A DNA stretch of 64,000 nt from Ruminococcus sp. Marseille-P6503 (GTDB lineage Bacteria > Bacillota > Clostridia > Oscillospirales > Ruminococcaceae): the NCBI RefSeq assembly GCF_900604945.1, contig NZ_UWPB01000001.1:1116001-1180000 (forward strand), given 5' to 3'. The position numbers were made by a program, and so were the translations under genes. Shown here one piece after another: positions 16,440-24,416 of this stretch; the first letter of the stretch is position 1; every line of letters begins with the position of its first letter. Under the pieces are notes generated by a model that did not search any database, was not told the DNA's origin, and was given only the letters and a program-made list of their open reading frames with translations.

Positions 16440-16637
16440 ACGCGCGGTTACCGTCCGGCGGCGCCGCTGCGGAAATATCTCAGCAATTACGGCAGAAAGC
16501 CGTCCCTGCGGAGCATTTCACAGGTCTTTGCGGCATTTTTCCTGCCGCCTTGCCGCTCAGCCGTCGGAAGCTGCGTATAAAAACATACGGCGGCAGAGCA
16601 TGAAAATTAAACGCTGCTTTAAAAGGTGGTTACAGAT

Positions 16638-18083
16638 TTGAAATCAACACAGAACTGCGCTCCCATTTACGAGGCTTTGCAGAAGCATCTTAAAAACAGA
16701 GTCGTAAGACTTGACGTTCCCGGTCATAAGGGCGGCCGCATGAATAAGGAACTGCGGAATTTTCTGGGTGAAAACTGTCTTAAGGTCGATGTTAATTCAA
16801 TGAAGCCTCTGGACAACCTATGCCATCCGGTTTCCGTAATAAAGGAGGCTGAGGAGCTTGCCGCCGAGGCTTTCAGAGCCAGGCACGCCTTTTTTATAGT
16901 AAACGGCACTACCGCCGCGGTTCAGGCTATGATATTTTCCTCCTGCAAGGCGGGAGATAAGATAATCATGCCCAGAAACGTCCACAGAAGCGCTATAAAC
17001 GCTCTTGTAGTATGCGGCGCGATACCGGTTTACGTTAATCCCGGTACAAACAAGCAGCTCGGAATACCGCTGGGTATGTCGGTGGAGGACGTGGAAAAGG
17101 CGATCAGGCAAAATCCGGACGCAAAGGCGGTGCTTGTCAATAATCCGACCTATTACGGAATATGCTCTGATCTCAGACGGATAGTAGAGCTTGCGCATTC
17201 CAATAATATGCTGGCGCTTGCGGACGAAGCCCACGGAACCCATTTTTATTTCGGAGAGGGTCTGCCCTGCTCTGCAACGGAAGCGGGAGCCGATATGGCG
17301 GCGGTAAGTATCCATAAAACCGGAGGCTCCTTAACGCAGTCCTCCTTTTTGCTGTGCTCGGGCAATGTGTCTGAGGGCTATGTAAGGCAGGTAATAAATC
17401 TTACTCAGACCACAAGCGGCTCCTATCTGCTTATGGTATCCCTCGATCTGGCAAGAAAGAATCTGTCGCTCAACGGCAGGGAGATGTTTAAGAAAACGGT
17501 AGATTACGCCTCCTACGCCAGAGAGGAGATCAATAAGATAGGCGGCTATTACGCGTTCGGAGAAGAGCTTGTCAATTACAGCGATATATACGCTTTCGAC
17601 AAGACTAAGCTCTCTGTCCATACAAGAGCCATGGGGCTTGCGGGAGTAGAGGTCTACGATATTCTCAGGGACGATTACGATATACAGATAGAGTTCGGAG
17701 ATATAGGAAATATACTCGCTATCGTTTCCGCCGGCGACAGGGAGCTTGAAATCGAAAGATTCATTTCCGCCCTGTCCGAAATCAAGCGGCTGTACGGAAA
17801 GGATCCGTCAGGTATGTTCGATCACGAGTATATAAATCCGACGGTTGTTCTCGCTCCTCAGCAGGCGTTTTACAGCAATAAGAAATCGGTGCCTATAAAC
17901 GAATCCCGCGGAATGATATGCGGAGAATTTGTAATGTGCTATCCCCCGGGGATCCCTATTCTTGCTCCTGGCGAGAGAATAACCTCCGAGATACTGGACT
18001 ATATCGCTTACTGCAAGGAAAAGGGCTGCTTTATGACGGGTACGGAGGATATGGAGATAAATTATATAAACGTTGTTGTGTAG
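16638..18083 (+). CDS. speA: PLP-dependent arginine (Orn/Lys/Arg) decarboxylase
   Basis: About 481 residues of the aspartate-aminotransferase-fold decarboxylase family, like Bacillus SpeA. It has LDVPGHKGG near the N-terminus, ADEAHGTHFYF (the Asp that contacts the PLP ring) and SIHKTGGSLTQSS with the PLP-binding Lys (about residue 227). Arginine is the likely substrate, because agmatinase follows in the operon; lysine or ornithine cannot be excluded by eye. AAAGGTGG 8 nt upstream favours TTG 16638 over GTG 16626. The 198-bp spacer from speD is GC-rich with several small hairpins. Confidence 0.88.
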   Translation: MKSTQNCAPIYEALQKHLKNRVVRLDVPGHKGGRMNKELRNFLGENCLKVDVNSMKPLDNLCHPVSVIKEAEELAAEAFRARHAFFIVNGTTAAVQAMIFSSCKAGDKIIMPRNVHRSAINALVVCGAIPVYVNPGTNKQLGIPLGMSVEDVEKAIRQNPDAKAVLVNNPTYYGICSDLRRIVELAHSNNMLALADEAHGTHFYFGEGLPCSATEAGADMAAVSIHKTGGSLTQSSFLLCSGNVSEGYVRQVINLTQTTSGSYLLMVSLDLARKNLSLNGREMFKKTVDYASYAREEINKIGGYYAFGEELVNYSDIYAFDKTKLSVHTRAMGLAGVEVYDILRDDYDIQIEFGDIGNILAIVSAGDRELEIERFISALSEIKRLYGKDPSGMFDHEYINPTVVLAPQQAFYSNKKSVPINESRGMICGEFVMCYPPGIPILAPGERITSEILDYIAYCKEKGCFMTGTEDMEINYINVVV

Positions 18084-18099
18084 AAAGGCGGAATATCAA

Positions 18100-18948
18100 A
18101 TGGAGTTGTGGTTTACCGAAAAGCATACGGATGACGTCAATTTTACCATCAAGGTAAAAAAACAGCTGTATTCAGCCAAAAGCTACTACCAGCAGATAGA
18201 CGTGCTCGATACCTATGAGTTCGGCAGAACGCTTGTGCTTGACGGCTTCATAATGCTGACTGAAAAGGACGAGTATATTTATCACGAAATGGTCACCCAT
18301 GTTCCCATGGCGGTAAATCCTGATATAAAAAGCGTTCTGGTAATCGGCGCCGGCGACGGCGGAACGATACGGGAGCTTACAAGATATGCTACGATAGAAA
18401 ATATCGACATGGTGGAGATCGACGGACAGGTCGTGGAGGTATGCAAGGAATATCTTCCGCAGACTGCCTGCCGCTTCGGCGATCCCAGAGTTCATCTGTA
18501 TATTGAGGATGGGCTTAAATTCGTCAGAAGAAAAAGCGGCGAATACGACCTCATCATAGTAGATTCAACAGACCCATTCGGACCCGGAGAGGGTCTGTTC
18601 ACCAAGGAATTTTACGGCAACTGCTTCAAGGCGCTGACTGACAGCGGAATCCTTATCAATCAGCATGAAAGCACCTACTACGACAGCTATGTGGATATGG
18701 TAAAAAGGACTCACAAGAGAATAGGCAGCGCGTTTCCGGTATGCATGGTCTATCAGTCGCATATACCTACCTATCCTTCGGGTCACTGGCTTTTCGGCTT
18801 TGCCGCAAAAAATCTCCATCCCGTATACGACCTCAAGGCTGAAAAATGGGAAAGCCTGAATCTGAAAACACGGTATTACAATACCGAGCTGCATAAGGGG
18901 TGCTTTGCTTTGCCAAACTATGTAAAGGAGGTGCTTGCCGATGAATAA
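18100..18948 (+). CDS. speE: Polyamine aminopropyltransferase (spermidine synthase)
   Basis: A 282-residue class I methyltransferase-fold enzyme that moves aminopropyl from decarboxylated SAM to putrescine. Motifs include SYYQQIDVLDTYEFGRTLVLDG, VLVIGAGDGGTIRELTRY (donor binding), EIDGQVVEVCKEYLP and LIIVDSTDPFGPGEGLFT with the catalytic Asp. ATG 18100 follows GAAAGGCGG. It starts 16 bp after speA and overlaps speB by 8 bp, so translation is probably coupled. As the operon has a second spermidine route, a longer acceptor such as spermidine is possible. Confidence 0.93.
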   Translation: MELWFTEKHTDDVNFTIKVKKQLYSAKSYYQQIDVLDTYEFGRTLVLDGFIMLTEKDEYIYHEMVTHVPMAVNPDIKSVLVIGAGDGGTIRELTRYATIENIDMVEIDGQVVEVCKEYLPQTACRFGDPRVHLYIEDGLKFVRRKSGEYDLIIVDSTDPFGPGEGLFTKEFYGNCFKALTDSGILINQHESTYYDSYVDMVKRTHKRIGSAFPVCMVYQSHIPTYPSGHWLFGFAAKNLHPVYDLKAEKWESLNLKTRYYNTELHKGCFALPNYVKEVLADE

Positions 18949-19792
18949 AAACGTTTATACCTTTATAGGCTGCGACTGCGAGTATGAGGACGCGGGGATA
19001 GTCATATTCGGCGCGCCCTACGACAGCACCACGTCCTTCAGACCGGGAACGAGATTCGCTTCCTCGGCTATGAGAAGCGAAAGCTTCGGAATTGAAACCT
19101 ACAGCCCCTATCAGGACAGGGACCTGCTTGATATAAGGGTATTCGACAGCGGCGACCTTGAGCTTCCGTTCGGAAATCCCGCTCAGGCGCTTAATGCTAT
19201 TGAAGAACGCGCAGAGGAAATTTTAAACGACGGAAAGCTCCCCTGCATGATCGGAGGAGAGCATCTTGTTACGCTTGGCGCGGTAAGAGCCGCCGCCAAG
19301 AAATACAGCAATCTGCACATCGTTCATTTTGACGCTCACGCCGACCTTCGCGACGATTATCTCGGCGTGAAAGAATCCCACGCCTGCGTGCTTCACAGGT
19401 GCTGGGACATTGTAGGCGACGGGCATATTTATCAGTTCGGCATACGCAGCGGTGACCGGGATGAGTTTATTTTTGCCGGAAAACACACTTTTATGAACAA
19501 ATTCAGCTTCGGCTCTCTTGCGGAAGCTGTACAAAAAATCGGACAAGAACCTGTGTATTTCACGCTTGACCTTGATGTTCTCGACCCGTCTGAGTTTCCC
19601 GGAACAGGTACTCCCGAAGCCGGAGGGGTGAGCTTTGCTCAGCTGCTTGACGCGGTAAGAGAGGTTTCAAGGCTCAACATCGTGGGCTTTGACGTCAACG
19701 AGCTTTCGCCTGTTTATGACCAGACAGGAAGATCGACGGCGCTGGCCTGCAAGATTCTCAGAGAAATGCTGCTTTACTTTTACAGGAAATAA
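18941..19792 (+). CDS. speB: Agmatinase
   Basis: A 283-residue ureohydrolase that turns agmatine into putrescine and urea. The Mn ligands are seen in GGEHLVTLG, HFDAHADLRDDY and LDLDVLDPSEFPGTGTPEAGG, and the substrate region FRPGTRFASSAMR is typical of agmatinase. AAAGGAGG 9 nt upstream sets ATG 18941. It overlaps the end of speE. The 97-bp gap to the next gene contains a small hairpin (CAGCGGC/GCCGCTG). Confidence 0.93.
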   Translation: MNKNVYTFIGCDCEYEDAGIVIFGAPYDSTTSFRPGTRFASSAMRSESFGIETYSPYQDRDLLDIRVFDSGDLELPFGNPAQALNAIEERAEEILNDGKLPCMIGGEHLVTLGAVRAAAKKYSNLHIVHFDAHADLRDDYLGVKESHACVLHRCWDIVGDGHIYQFGIRSGDRDEFIFAGKHTFMNKFSFGSLAEAVQKIGQEPVYFTLDLDVLDPSEFPGTGTPEAGGVSFAQLLDAVREVSRLNIVGFDVNELSPVYDQTGRSTALACKILREMLLYFYRK

Positions 19793-19889
19793 TAAAAAAC
19801 TCAAAAAAGAAATTAAAACAGCGGCTCTTGCGTTTGAAACTGTGACCGCCGCTGAATATCCATAATAAGTATGAAAGGACTGATTTAAA

Positions 19890-21092
19890 ATGTCAAGAGC
19901 ATTGATAATAGGCGCAGGCGGAGTTGCGGGCGTTGTGATCCACAAATGCTGTCAGAACAGCGGGGTTTTTACCGATATATGTATCGCAAGCCGCACAAAA
20001 GCCAAGTGCGACAAATTCAAAGAGGAGCTTAAGGACAAGACCTCCGCGAATATTACTACGGCACAGGTCGACGCCGATAACGTTCCTCAGCTGGTTGCTC
20101 TTATAAAGGAATATAAGCCGGACATAGTTATAAACGTTGCACTGCCCTATCAGGATCTGCACATTATGGACGCCTGTCTTGAGTGCAAGGTGGATTATCT
20201 TGATACCGCCAACTATGAGCCGGAGGACACGGCTAAGTTTGAGTATTCCTGGCAGTGGGCTTACCGCGAAAGATTTGAAAAGGCTGGGATAACCGCTGTT
20301 CTCGGCTGCGGCTTTGACCCCGGAGTGACCGGCGTTTTCTCGGCATACGCTCAGAAGCATTATTTTGACGAGATAAATTATATTGACATTCTCGACTGCA
20401 ACGGCGGCGATCACGGCTACCCCTTCGCGACAAACTTCAATCCTGAAATCAATATCCGCGAGGTTTCCGCTAAGGGCAGCTATATCGAGGACGGCAAATG
20501 GGTGGAAACCGAGCCTATGGAGATCAAGAGAGTGTATAATTTCGATCAGGTGGGCGAAAAGGATATGTATCTGCTTCATCACGAGGAGCTTGAATCCCTT
20601 GCGCTGAACATCAAAGGCGTTAAAAGAATACGCTTCTTTATGACCTTCGGACAAAGCTACCTTACTCATCTTAAATGTCTGGAAAATGTAGGCATGACTT
20701 CGATCGAGCCTATTATGTACGAGGGCAGAGAGATTGTTCCCCTTCAGTTCTTAAAGGCCGTTCTGCCTGATCCCGCAAGCCTTGGCCCCAGAACCGTAGG
20801 CAAAACCAATATCGGCTGTATCTTTCAGGGAAAGAAAGACGGCAAGCCGCGCAATTACTATGTTTATAACGTATGCGATCATCAGGAATGCTATAAGGAG
20901 GTCGGCTCTCAGGCAATTTCCTATACCACAGGCGTACCCGCGATGATCGGAGCGATGATGGTTCTGACCGGAAAGTGGAAAAGACCCGGAGTATTCAACG
21001 TGGAGGAATTTGATCCCGATCCGTTTATGGACGCGCTCAACAAATGGGGACTGCCCTGGACCGAAAATTTCGACCCAGTATTGGTAGACTGA
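19890..21092 (+). CDS. Carboxynorspermidine/carboxyspermidine dehydrogenase (CASDH)
   Basis: A 400-residue saccharopine-dehydrogenase-like enzyme. The Rossmann motif IIGAGGVAGVVIHKC is at the N-terminus, followed by YLDTANYEPED and LGCGFDPGVTGVFSAYAQKHYFD, typical of the carboxynorspermidine synthase family. By family it condenses putrescine (or diaminopropane) with aspartate semialdehyde, using NADPH, to carboxyspermidine (or carboxynorspermidine). Its partner decarboxylase, NspC, is at the end of the operon. AAAGGA lies 10 nt before the ATG. Confidence 0.9.
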   Translation: MSRALIIGAGGVAGVVIHKCCQNSGVFTDICIASRTKAKCDKFKEELKDKTSANITTAQVDADNVPQLVALIKEYKPDIVINVALPYQDLHIMDACLECKVDYLDTANYEPEDTAKFEYSWQWAYRERFEKAGITAVLGCGFDPGVTGVFSAYAQKHYFDEINYIDILDCNGGDHGYPFATNFNPEINIREVSAKGSYIEDGKWVETEPMEIKRVYNFDQVGEKDMYLLHHEELESLALNIKGVKRIRFFMTFGQSYLTHLKCLENVGMTSIEPIMYEGREIVPLQFLKAVLPDPASLGPRTVGKTNIGCIFQGKKDGKPRNYYVYNVCDHQECYKEVGSQAISYTTGVPAMIGAMMVLTGKWKRPGVFNVEEFDPDPFMDALNKWGLPWTENFDPVLVD

Positions 21093-21117
21093 GCATAAAC
21101 AAACAGGAAGTGCCCGC

Positions 21118-21351
21118 ATGAAAATTGAAGAAGCGTTAACGCGTTTTATCGGACAGGAGTGTCTTGTTTATGTCTGCTGCAACGCGGCGTCCGGGTCGGT
21201 CATCGAATGTACCGTTACGGAAATAGGCGACGGCTGGCTCAGGGCGGAGCAGGAGGATAAGACGGAGAGCATTATAAATATAAGCAATATAATCAGAATC
21301 CGTGAGTATCCCCGTAATAAGAACGGAAAAAAGAAAATTATTTTTGACTAG
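21118..21351 (+). CDS. Small protein, LSm/SH3-like, unknown function
   Basis: 77 residues, strand-rich: IGQECLVYVCCNAASGSVIECTVTEIGDGWLRAEQ and IINISNIIRIREYP suggest a small beta-barrel, like the uncharacterised Clostridial proteins with an LSm-like pattern. The function is not known. It begins 25 bp after the dehydrogenase gene and ends 14 bp before the next gene, so it belongs to the operon. The binding site (CAGGAAG) is fair. Confidence 0.7.
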   Translation: MKIEEALTRFIGQECLVYVCCNAASGSVIECTVTEIGDGWLRAEQEDKTESIINISNIIRIREYPRNKNGKKKIIFD

Positions 21352-21365
21352 AAAGGACGCTTTGA

Positions 21366-21626
21366 ATGCTTATTTTGCTTGACGACGTAAAGTTCAACAA
21401 CGAGAGCGATTTTTACCTCTATATCAGCCGTTTTTTCAAGGATAAGGAAATTCTCGACGAGCACGCTCTGTATGATTATCTGACCGAAACAGACGAAAAG
21501 CTGGAATTTATAATAAACGATTTCGACGAGATTAAAGATACAGGCAGAATTTTCGCCAACAAGATCATGAGAATACTTCTTGATGCCAGAAACCAAAACA
21601 GTAATATAAAGCTTACGATCATGTAG
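21366..21626 (+). CDS. Barstar-like small protein
   Basis: 86 residues with the barstar pattern: strand LILLDDVKF, helix SDFYLYISRFF, a stretch EHALYDYLTE that parallels the NLDALWDCLTG helix of barstar, then KLEFIINDFDEI, helix FANKIMRILLDAR and final strand IKLTIM. Barstar inhibits the RNase barnase; related proteins occur without any RNase partner, and none is seen here. It sits between carboxyspermidine dehydrogenase and nspC and would be cotranscribed. Assignment is from fold pattern only. Confidence 0.6.
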   Translation: MLILLDDVKFNNESDFYLYISRFFKDKEILDEHALYDYLTETDEKLEFIINDFDEIKDTGRIFANKIMRILLDARNQNSNIKLTIM

Positions 21627-21634
21627 AGGTGTCT

Positions 21635-22765
21635 ATGTTCGATATAAATGAAGTGAAAACGCCCTGCTATGTTGTGGACGAAAAAAAGCTGCTCGATAAC
21701 CTTGAAATACTGAAGGGCGTCAGAGAAAGAACAGGCTGCAGGATACTGCTTGCCCAGAAGGCTTTCTCAATGTATTCGGTATACCCCCTGCTCTCCCGAT
21801 ACCTTGACGGAACCACCGCCAGCGGACTTTTTGAGGCAAGGCTGGGACGGGAGCATTTCGGTAAAGAGGTTCACGTTTTTTCTCCCGCTTATAAAGAGGA
21901 GGAAATAAACCGGCTTGCGGAAATCGCAGATCACATTGTTTTCAACAGCTTTCGTCAGTGGGATAAATACAAGGATACAGTACAAAACAGCGGCAGAAGC
22001 ATATCCTGCGGAATACGGGTAAATCCCGAATATTCCGAAATAGAAACCGAAATTTACAATCCCTGCGCCGTTAATTCCAGATTAGGCGTTACCGCTGAGC
22101 AGTTTGACGAATCAAAGCTTGACGGTATTGACGGGCTGCATTTTCATACAATGTGCGAGCAGGGTGCCGAAACCCTGAAAAGAACTCTGCCTTATTTTGA
22201 GGAACGGTTCGGCAAATATCTTTACGGCATGAAATGGGTGAATTTCGGCGGCGGTCACCATATTACCCGCAGGCATTACAATATCGGTCTGCTGGAAGAA
22301 TGTATCCGTTATATTTCGCAGAAATATAACGTTGAGGTTTATCTTGAGCCCGGCGAGGCGGTCGCTCTTGACGCCGGCTATCTGGTATCGCAGGTGCTTG
22401 ATACCGGCAGAAACGGTATGAGCTATGCCATTATGGACACCTCTGCCGCCTGCCATATGCCCGACGTTCTGGAAATGCCGTACCGTCCCAGTATAATCGG
22501 TTCAGGAGAGGCTGGAGAAAAGGCTCATACCTACCGTTTAGGCGGTCCTACCTGTCTCGCGGGAGATATAATAGGAGATTATTCCTTTGACAAGCCTCTT
22601 GTTGAGGGCGACAGGCTTGTGTTCTGCGATATGGCGATATATTCCATGGTGAAGAACAATACCTTTAACGGTATGCCGCTTCCGTCTATCTATCTGAATA
22701 CCTCCGGCGGCGGACTAAAGCTTGTGAAAAGCTTCGGGTATGAGGACTTTAAATCAAGGCTGTAG
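21635..22765 (+). CDS. nspC: Carboxynorspermidine/carboxyspermidine decarboxylase
   Basis: A 376-residue fold-III (alanine-racemase-type) PLP decarboxylase. TPCYVVDEKKLLDNLEIL, LLAQKAFSMYSVYPLL with the PLP-binding Lys, WVNFGGGHHITRRHYN and GEAVALDAGYLV are typical of NspC. It decarboxylates carboxyspermidine to spermidine (or carboxynorspermidine to norspermidine), finishing the SAM-independent route begun by the upstream dehydrogenase. ATG 21635 follows GAGGTG; it begins 8 bp after the barstar-like gene. Last gene of the operon; the weak hairpin after it (GCGTC/GACGC near 22774) has no T-run. Confidence 0.92.
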   Translation: MFDINEVKTPCYVVDEKKLLDNLEILKGVRERTGCRILLAQKAFSMYSVYPLLSRYLDGTTASGLFEARLGREHFGKEVHVFSPAYKEEEINRLAEIADHIVFNSFRQWDKYKDTVQNSGRSISCGIRVNPEYSEIETEIYNPCAVNSRLGVTAEQFDESKLDGIDGLHFHTMCEQGAETLKRTLPYFEERFGKYLYGMKWVNFGGGHHITRRHYNIGLLEECIRYISQKYNVEVYLEPGEAVALDAGYLVSQVLDTGRNGMSYAIMDTSAACHMPDVLEMPYRPSIIGSGEAGEKAHTYRLGGPTCLAGDIIGDYSFDKPLVEGDRLVFCDMAIYSMVKNNTFNGMPLPSIYLNTSGGGLKLVKSFGYEDFKSRL

Positions 22766-22915
22766 AAAAAGCGACGCGTCCTGATACTGACGCGGGCTGA
22801 GCTTATTGCAACAAAAAATCAGGCGGTCATAAGATTGTCCCCGCGTATAATCGCAGCGACATTTTGTGACCGCCCGTTCGGTTATTATAGAATATTTGAG
22901 AAAATCACCCGCATA

Positions 22916-23698
22916 TTATCTTATCAGACGCATGATTTCCTTTGTGACAGAAAACTCATTGTTTGTACCAGTAGAAAAATTCGCGGTTTTCTTTACCAGA
23001 GGATGAGCGTTTTCCATTGCAAAGCTGTAGTAGGCGTGTTCAAGCATTTCAACATCGTTCAGATAATCACCGAACGCCATGGTTTCTTCATACGATACGC
23101 CGAGCTTATTCTGAAGTATCTGTATCCCCCTGCCCTTGTTGATACCCGGATTCATTATATCCACCCAGTAATACCCTGAAAGCGAAACGGTAAGACTGTC
23201 CCCGAAGCGGTTTTCCAGAACCGGAAGTCCGCGCTTTTCTATTCCGTCTTTGCCGTAAACCGCTATTTTAAATATATTGTCGGTGCAGTCGTACAGGCTT
23301 TCAAGATAAACCGTATTGTTGTAATACCTTGAAACCTCCCTCTCGTATTCCACGCTTTTATTGCTGTAATAGGTTCCGTTCTCTCCGCAGAGAAGCGGAC
23401 ACATATCGTTTTCCAAGCATACCTTTATTGCCTCGTTCACCAATCTCATAGGAATTACCGAACGGCTCACTACTCTGCCCTTATCCACTATGTAAGAACC
23501 GTTGTCGCATATAAAGCATATCCTGTCAGCTATAAATTCAAACTGGTCTATAAGAGCAGCGTAGCTTCTGCCGCTGGAAACGGCAAACGCTATTTTTTTG
23601 CTGTCAAGGGTCTGTATAACGTTTTCAAAATCCGGCGGAAGCAGCTTTTCATCGTTTACCAGCGTTCCGTCAATGTCGGTTGCGATAAGCTTTATCAT
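22916..23698 (-). CDS. Cof-type HAD-IIB phosphatase
   Basis: A 260-residue haloacid-dehalogenase phosphatase of the Cof subfamily. ATDIDGTLVND carries the nucleophile and acid/base Asp pair, FAVSSGRSYAAL is motif II, and GDYLNDVEMLEHA is motif IV; the cap between is type IIB. Members hydrolyse sugar phosphates, PLP or FMN; the substrate is not predictable. The start is the ATG of MIKLIATDID, with AAAGGA upstream; a longer frame has no binding site and runs into the promoter. Single-gene unit. Confidence 0.9.
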   Translation of the reverse strand: MIKLIATDIDGTLVNDEKLLPPDFENVIQTLDSKKIAFAVSSGRSYAALIDQFEFIADRICFICDNGSYIVDKGRVVSRSVIPMRLVNEAIKVCLENDMCPLLCGENGTYYSNKSVEYEREVSRYYNNTVYLESLYDCTDNIFKIAVYGKDGIEKRGLPVLENRFGDSLTVSLSGYYWVDIMNPGINKGRGIQILQNKLGVSYEETMAFGDYLNDVEMLEHAYYSFAMENAHPLVKKTANFSTGTNNEFSVTKEIMRLIR

Positions 23699-23749
23699 AA
23701 GTATATCAATTCCTTTCGGAGATGTTAATGCCGACTTACATTCATAGCT

Positions 23750-23778
23750 ATTATATATTATTTTTTGAAAAAAATCAA
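23750..23778 (-). promoter_or_regulatory. Promoter of the HAD phosphatase gene
   Basis: On the minus strand TTGATT (23773-23778) and TATAAT (23750-23755) are 17 bp apart. Confidence 0.75.
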
Positions 23779-24047
23779 ATGTAAAATATGTCCACAAGCT
23801 GCCGCAGTCAGCATTATTATCCTGCGTATGCCGTCGTATTACATAAAATTTATCATCAATAGTTGAAAAACTATATTTATATCAACGCAGATATAAAAAT
23901 GAGATAGTGCTTTTTAATAAAAAAGCTTTTAAAAACATAATTATTTTCAATGAATTGACTAATCGCATTATTGATTTTAATACCGCCTGTCATCAGTCTT
24001 AATTTATGATCAATTGTGAAAATCGGCTGAAAATTTCGCTTTCTGTG
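23779..24047. other. AT-rich intergenic region
   Basis: No open frame or RNA family recognised. It separates the divergent promoters of the HAD gene and the LtaS-like gene. Confidence 0.4.
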
Positions 24048-24076
24048 TTGACATTACAGATAATTGAAAGTAAAAT
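24048..24076 (+). promoter_or_regulatory. Distal promoter of the LtaS-like gene
   Basis: TTGACA (24048-24053), 17-bp spacer, TAAAAT (24071-24076). It would give a leader of about 335 nt. Confidence 0.7.
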
Positions 24077-24107
24077 AGATGTGGTGAAAAAATACTTTAA
24101 CTCGGAA

Positions 24108-24196
24108 CAAAGTCCGATGTAAGCTTGCTTAACATCGGCTGCGACGAGTCAGTCTCGCCGACTTAAAGACGGGGAACATCGGCGCATAGGTTATAA
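24108..24196 (+). promoter_or_regulatory. Structured segment in the LtaS leader
   Basis: This GC-rich island in an AT-rich spacer holds a hairpin CCGATGT/ACATCGG with inner AAGC/GCTT, then a second hairpin CGAG/CTCG, then a repeat of AACATCGGC that could compete for pairing with CCGATGT. No known riboswitch class was recognised. Confidence 0.35.
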
Positions 24197-24260
24197 AATA
24201 CTTGCTGCTTATTGTAAAAATCTTACACACCAGTGTGCAAGAACCGCTTGACCCGCTTAC

Positions 24261-24289
24261 TTGACTTTTTTATAAAAAAGATTTACAAT
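24261..24289 (+). promoter_or_regulatory. Proximal promoter of the LtaS-like gene
   Basis: TTGACT (24261-24266), 17-bp spacer, TACAAT (24284-24289). It would give a leader of about 120 nt without the structured segment. Confidence 0.6.
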
Positions 24290-24416
24290 TGTTTTTATGG
24301 TCAACATCAACTGAACAATATCTACTCGCTGTATTGAACTTGCGCGCGGCATTATGATAACTTCATAACGGTAAAGTCTATCGCTCATGTGCCGCTGCAC
24401 GGAAAAGGAGAATAAA

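Noticed and set aside
22834-22883. Inverted repeat GGCGGTCA/TGACCGCC between nspC and the HAD gene
   Set aside because: The loop is about 35 nt and no T-run follows, so it is too weak to call a terminator.
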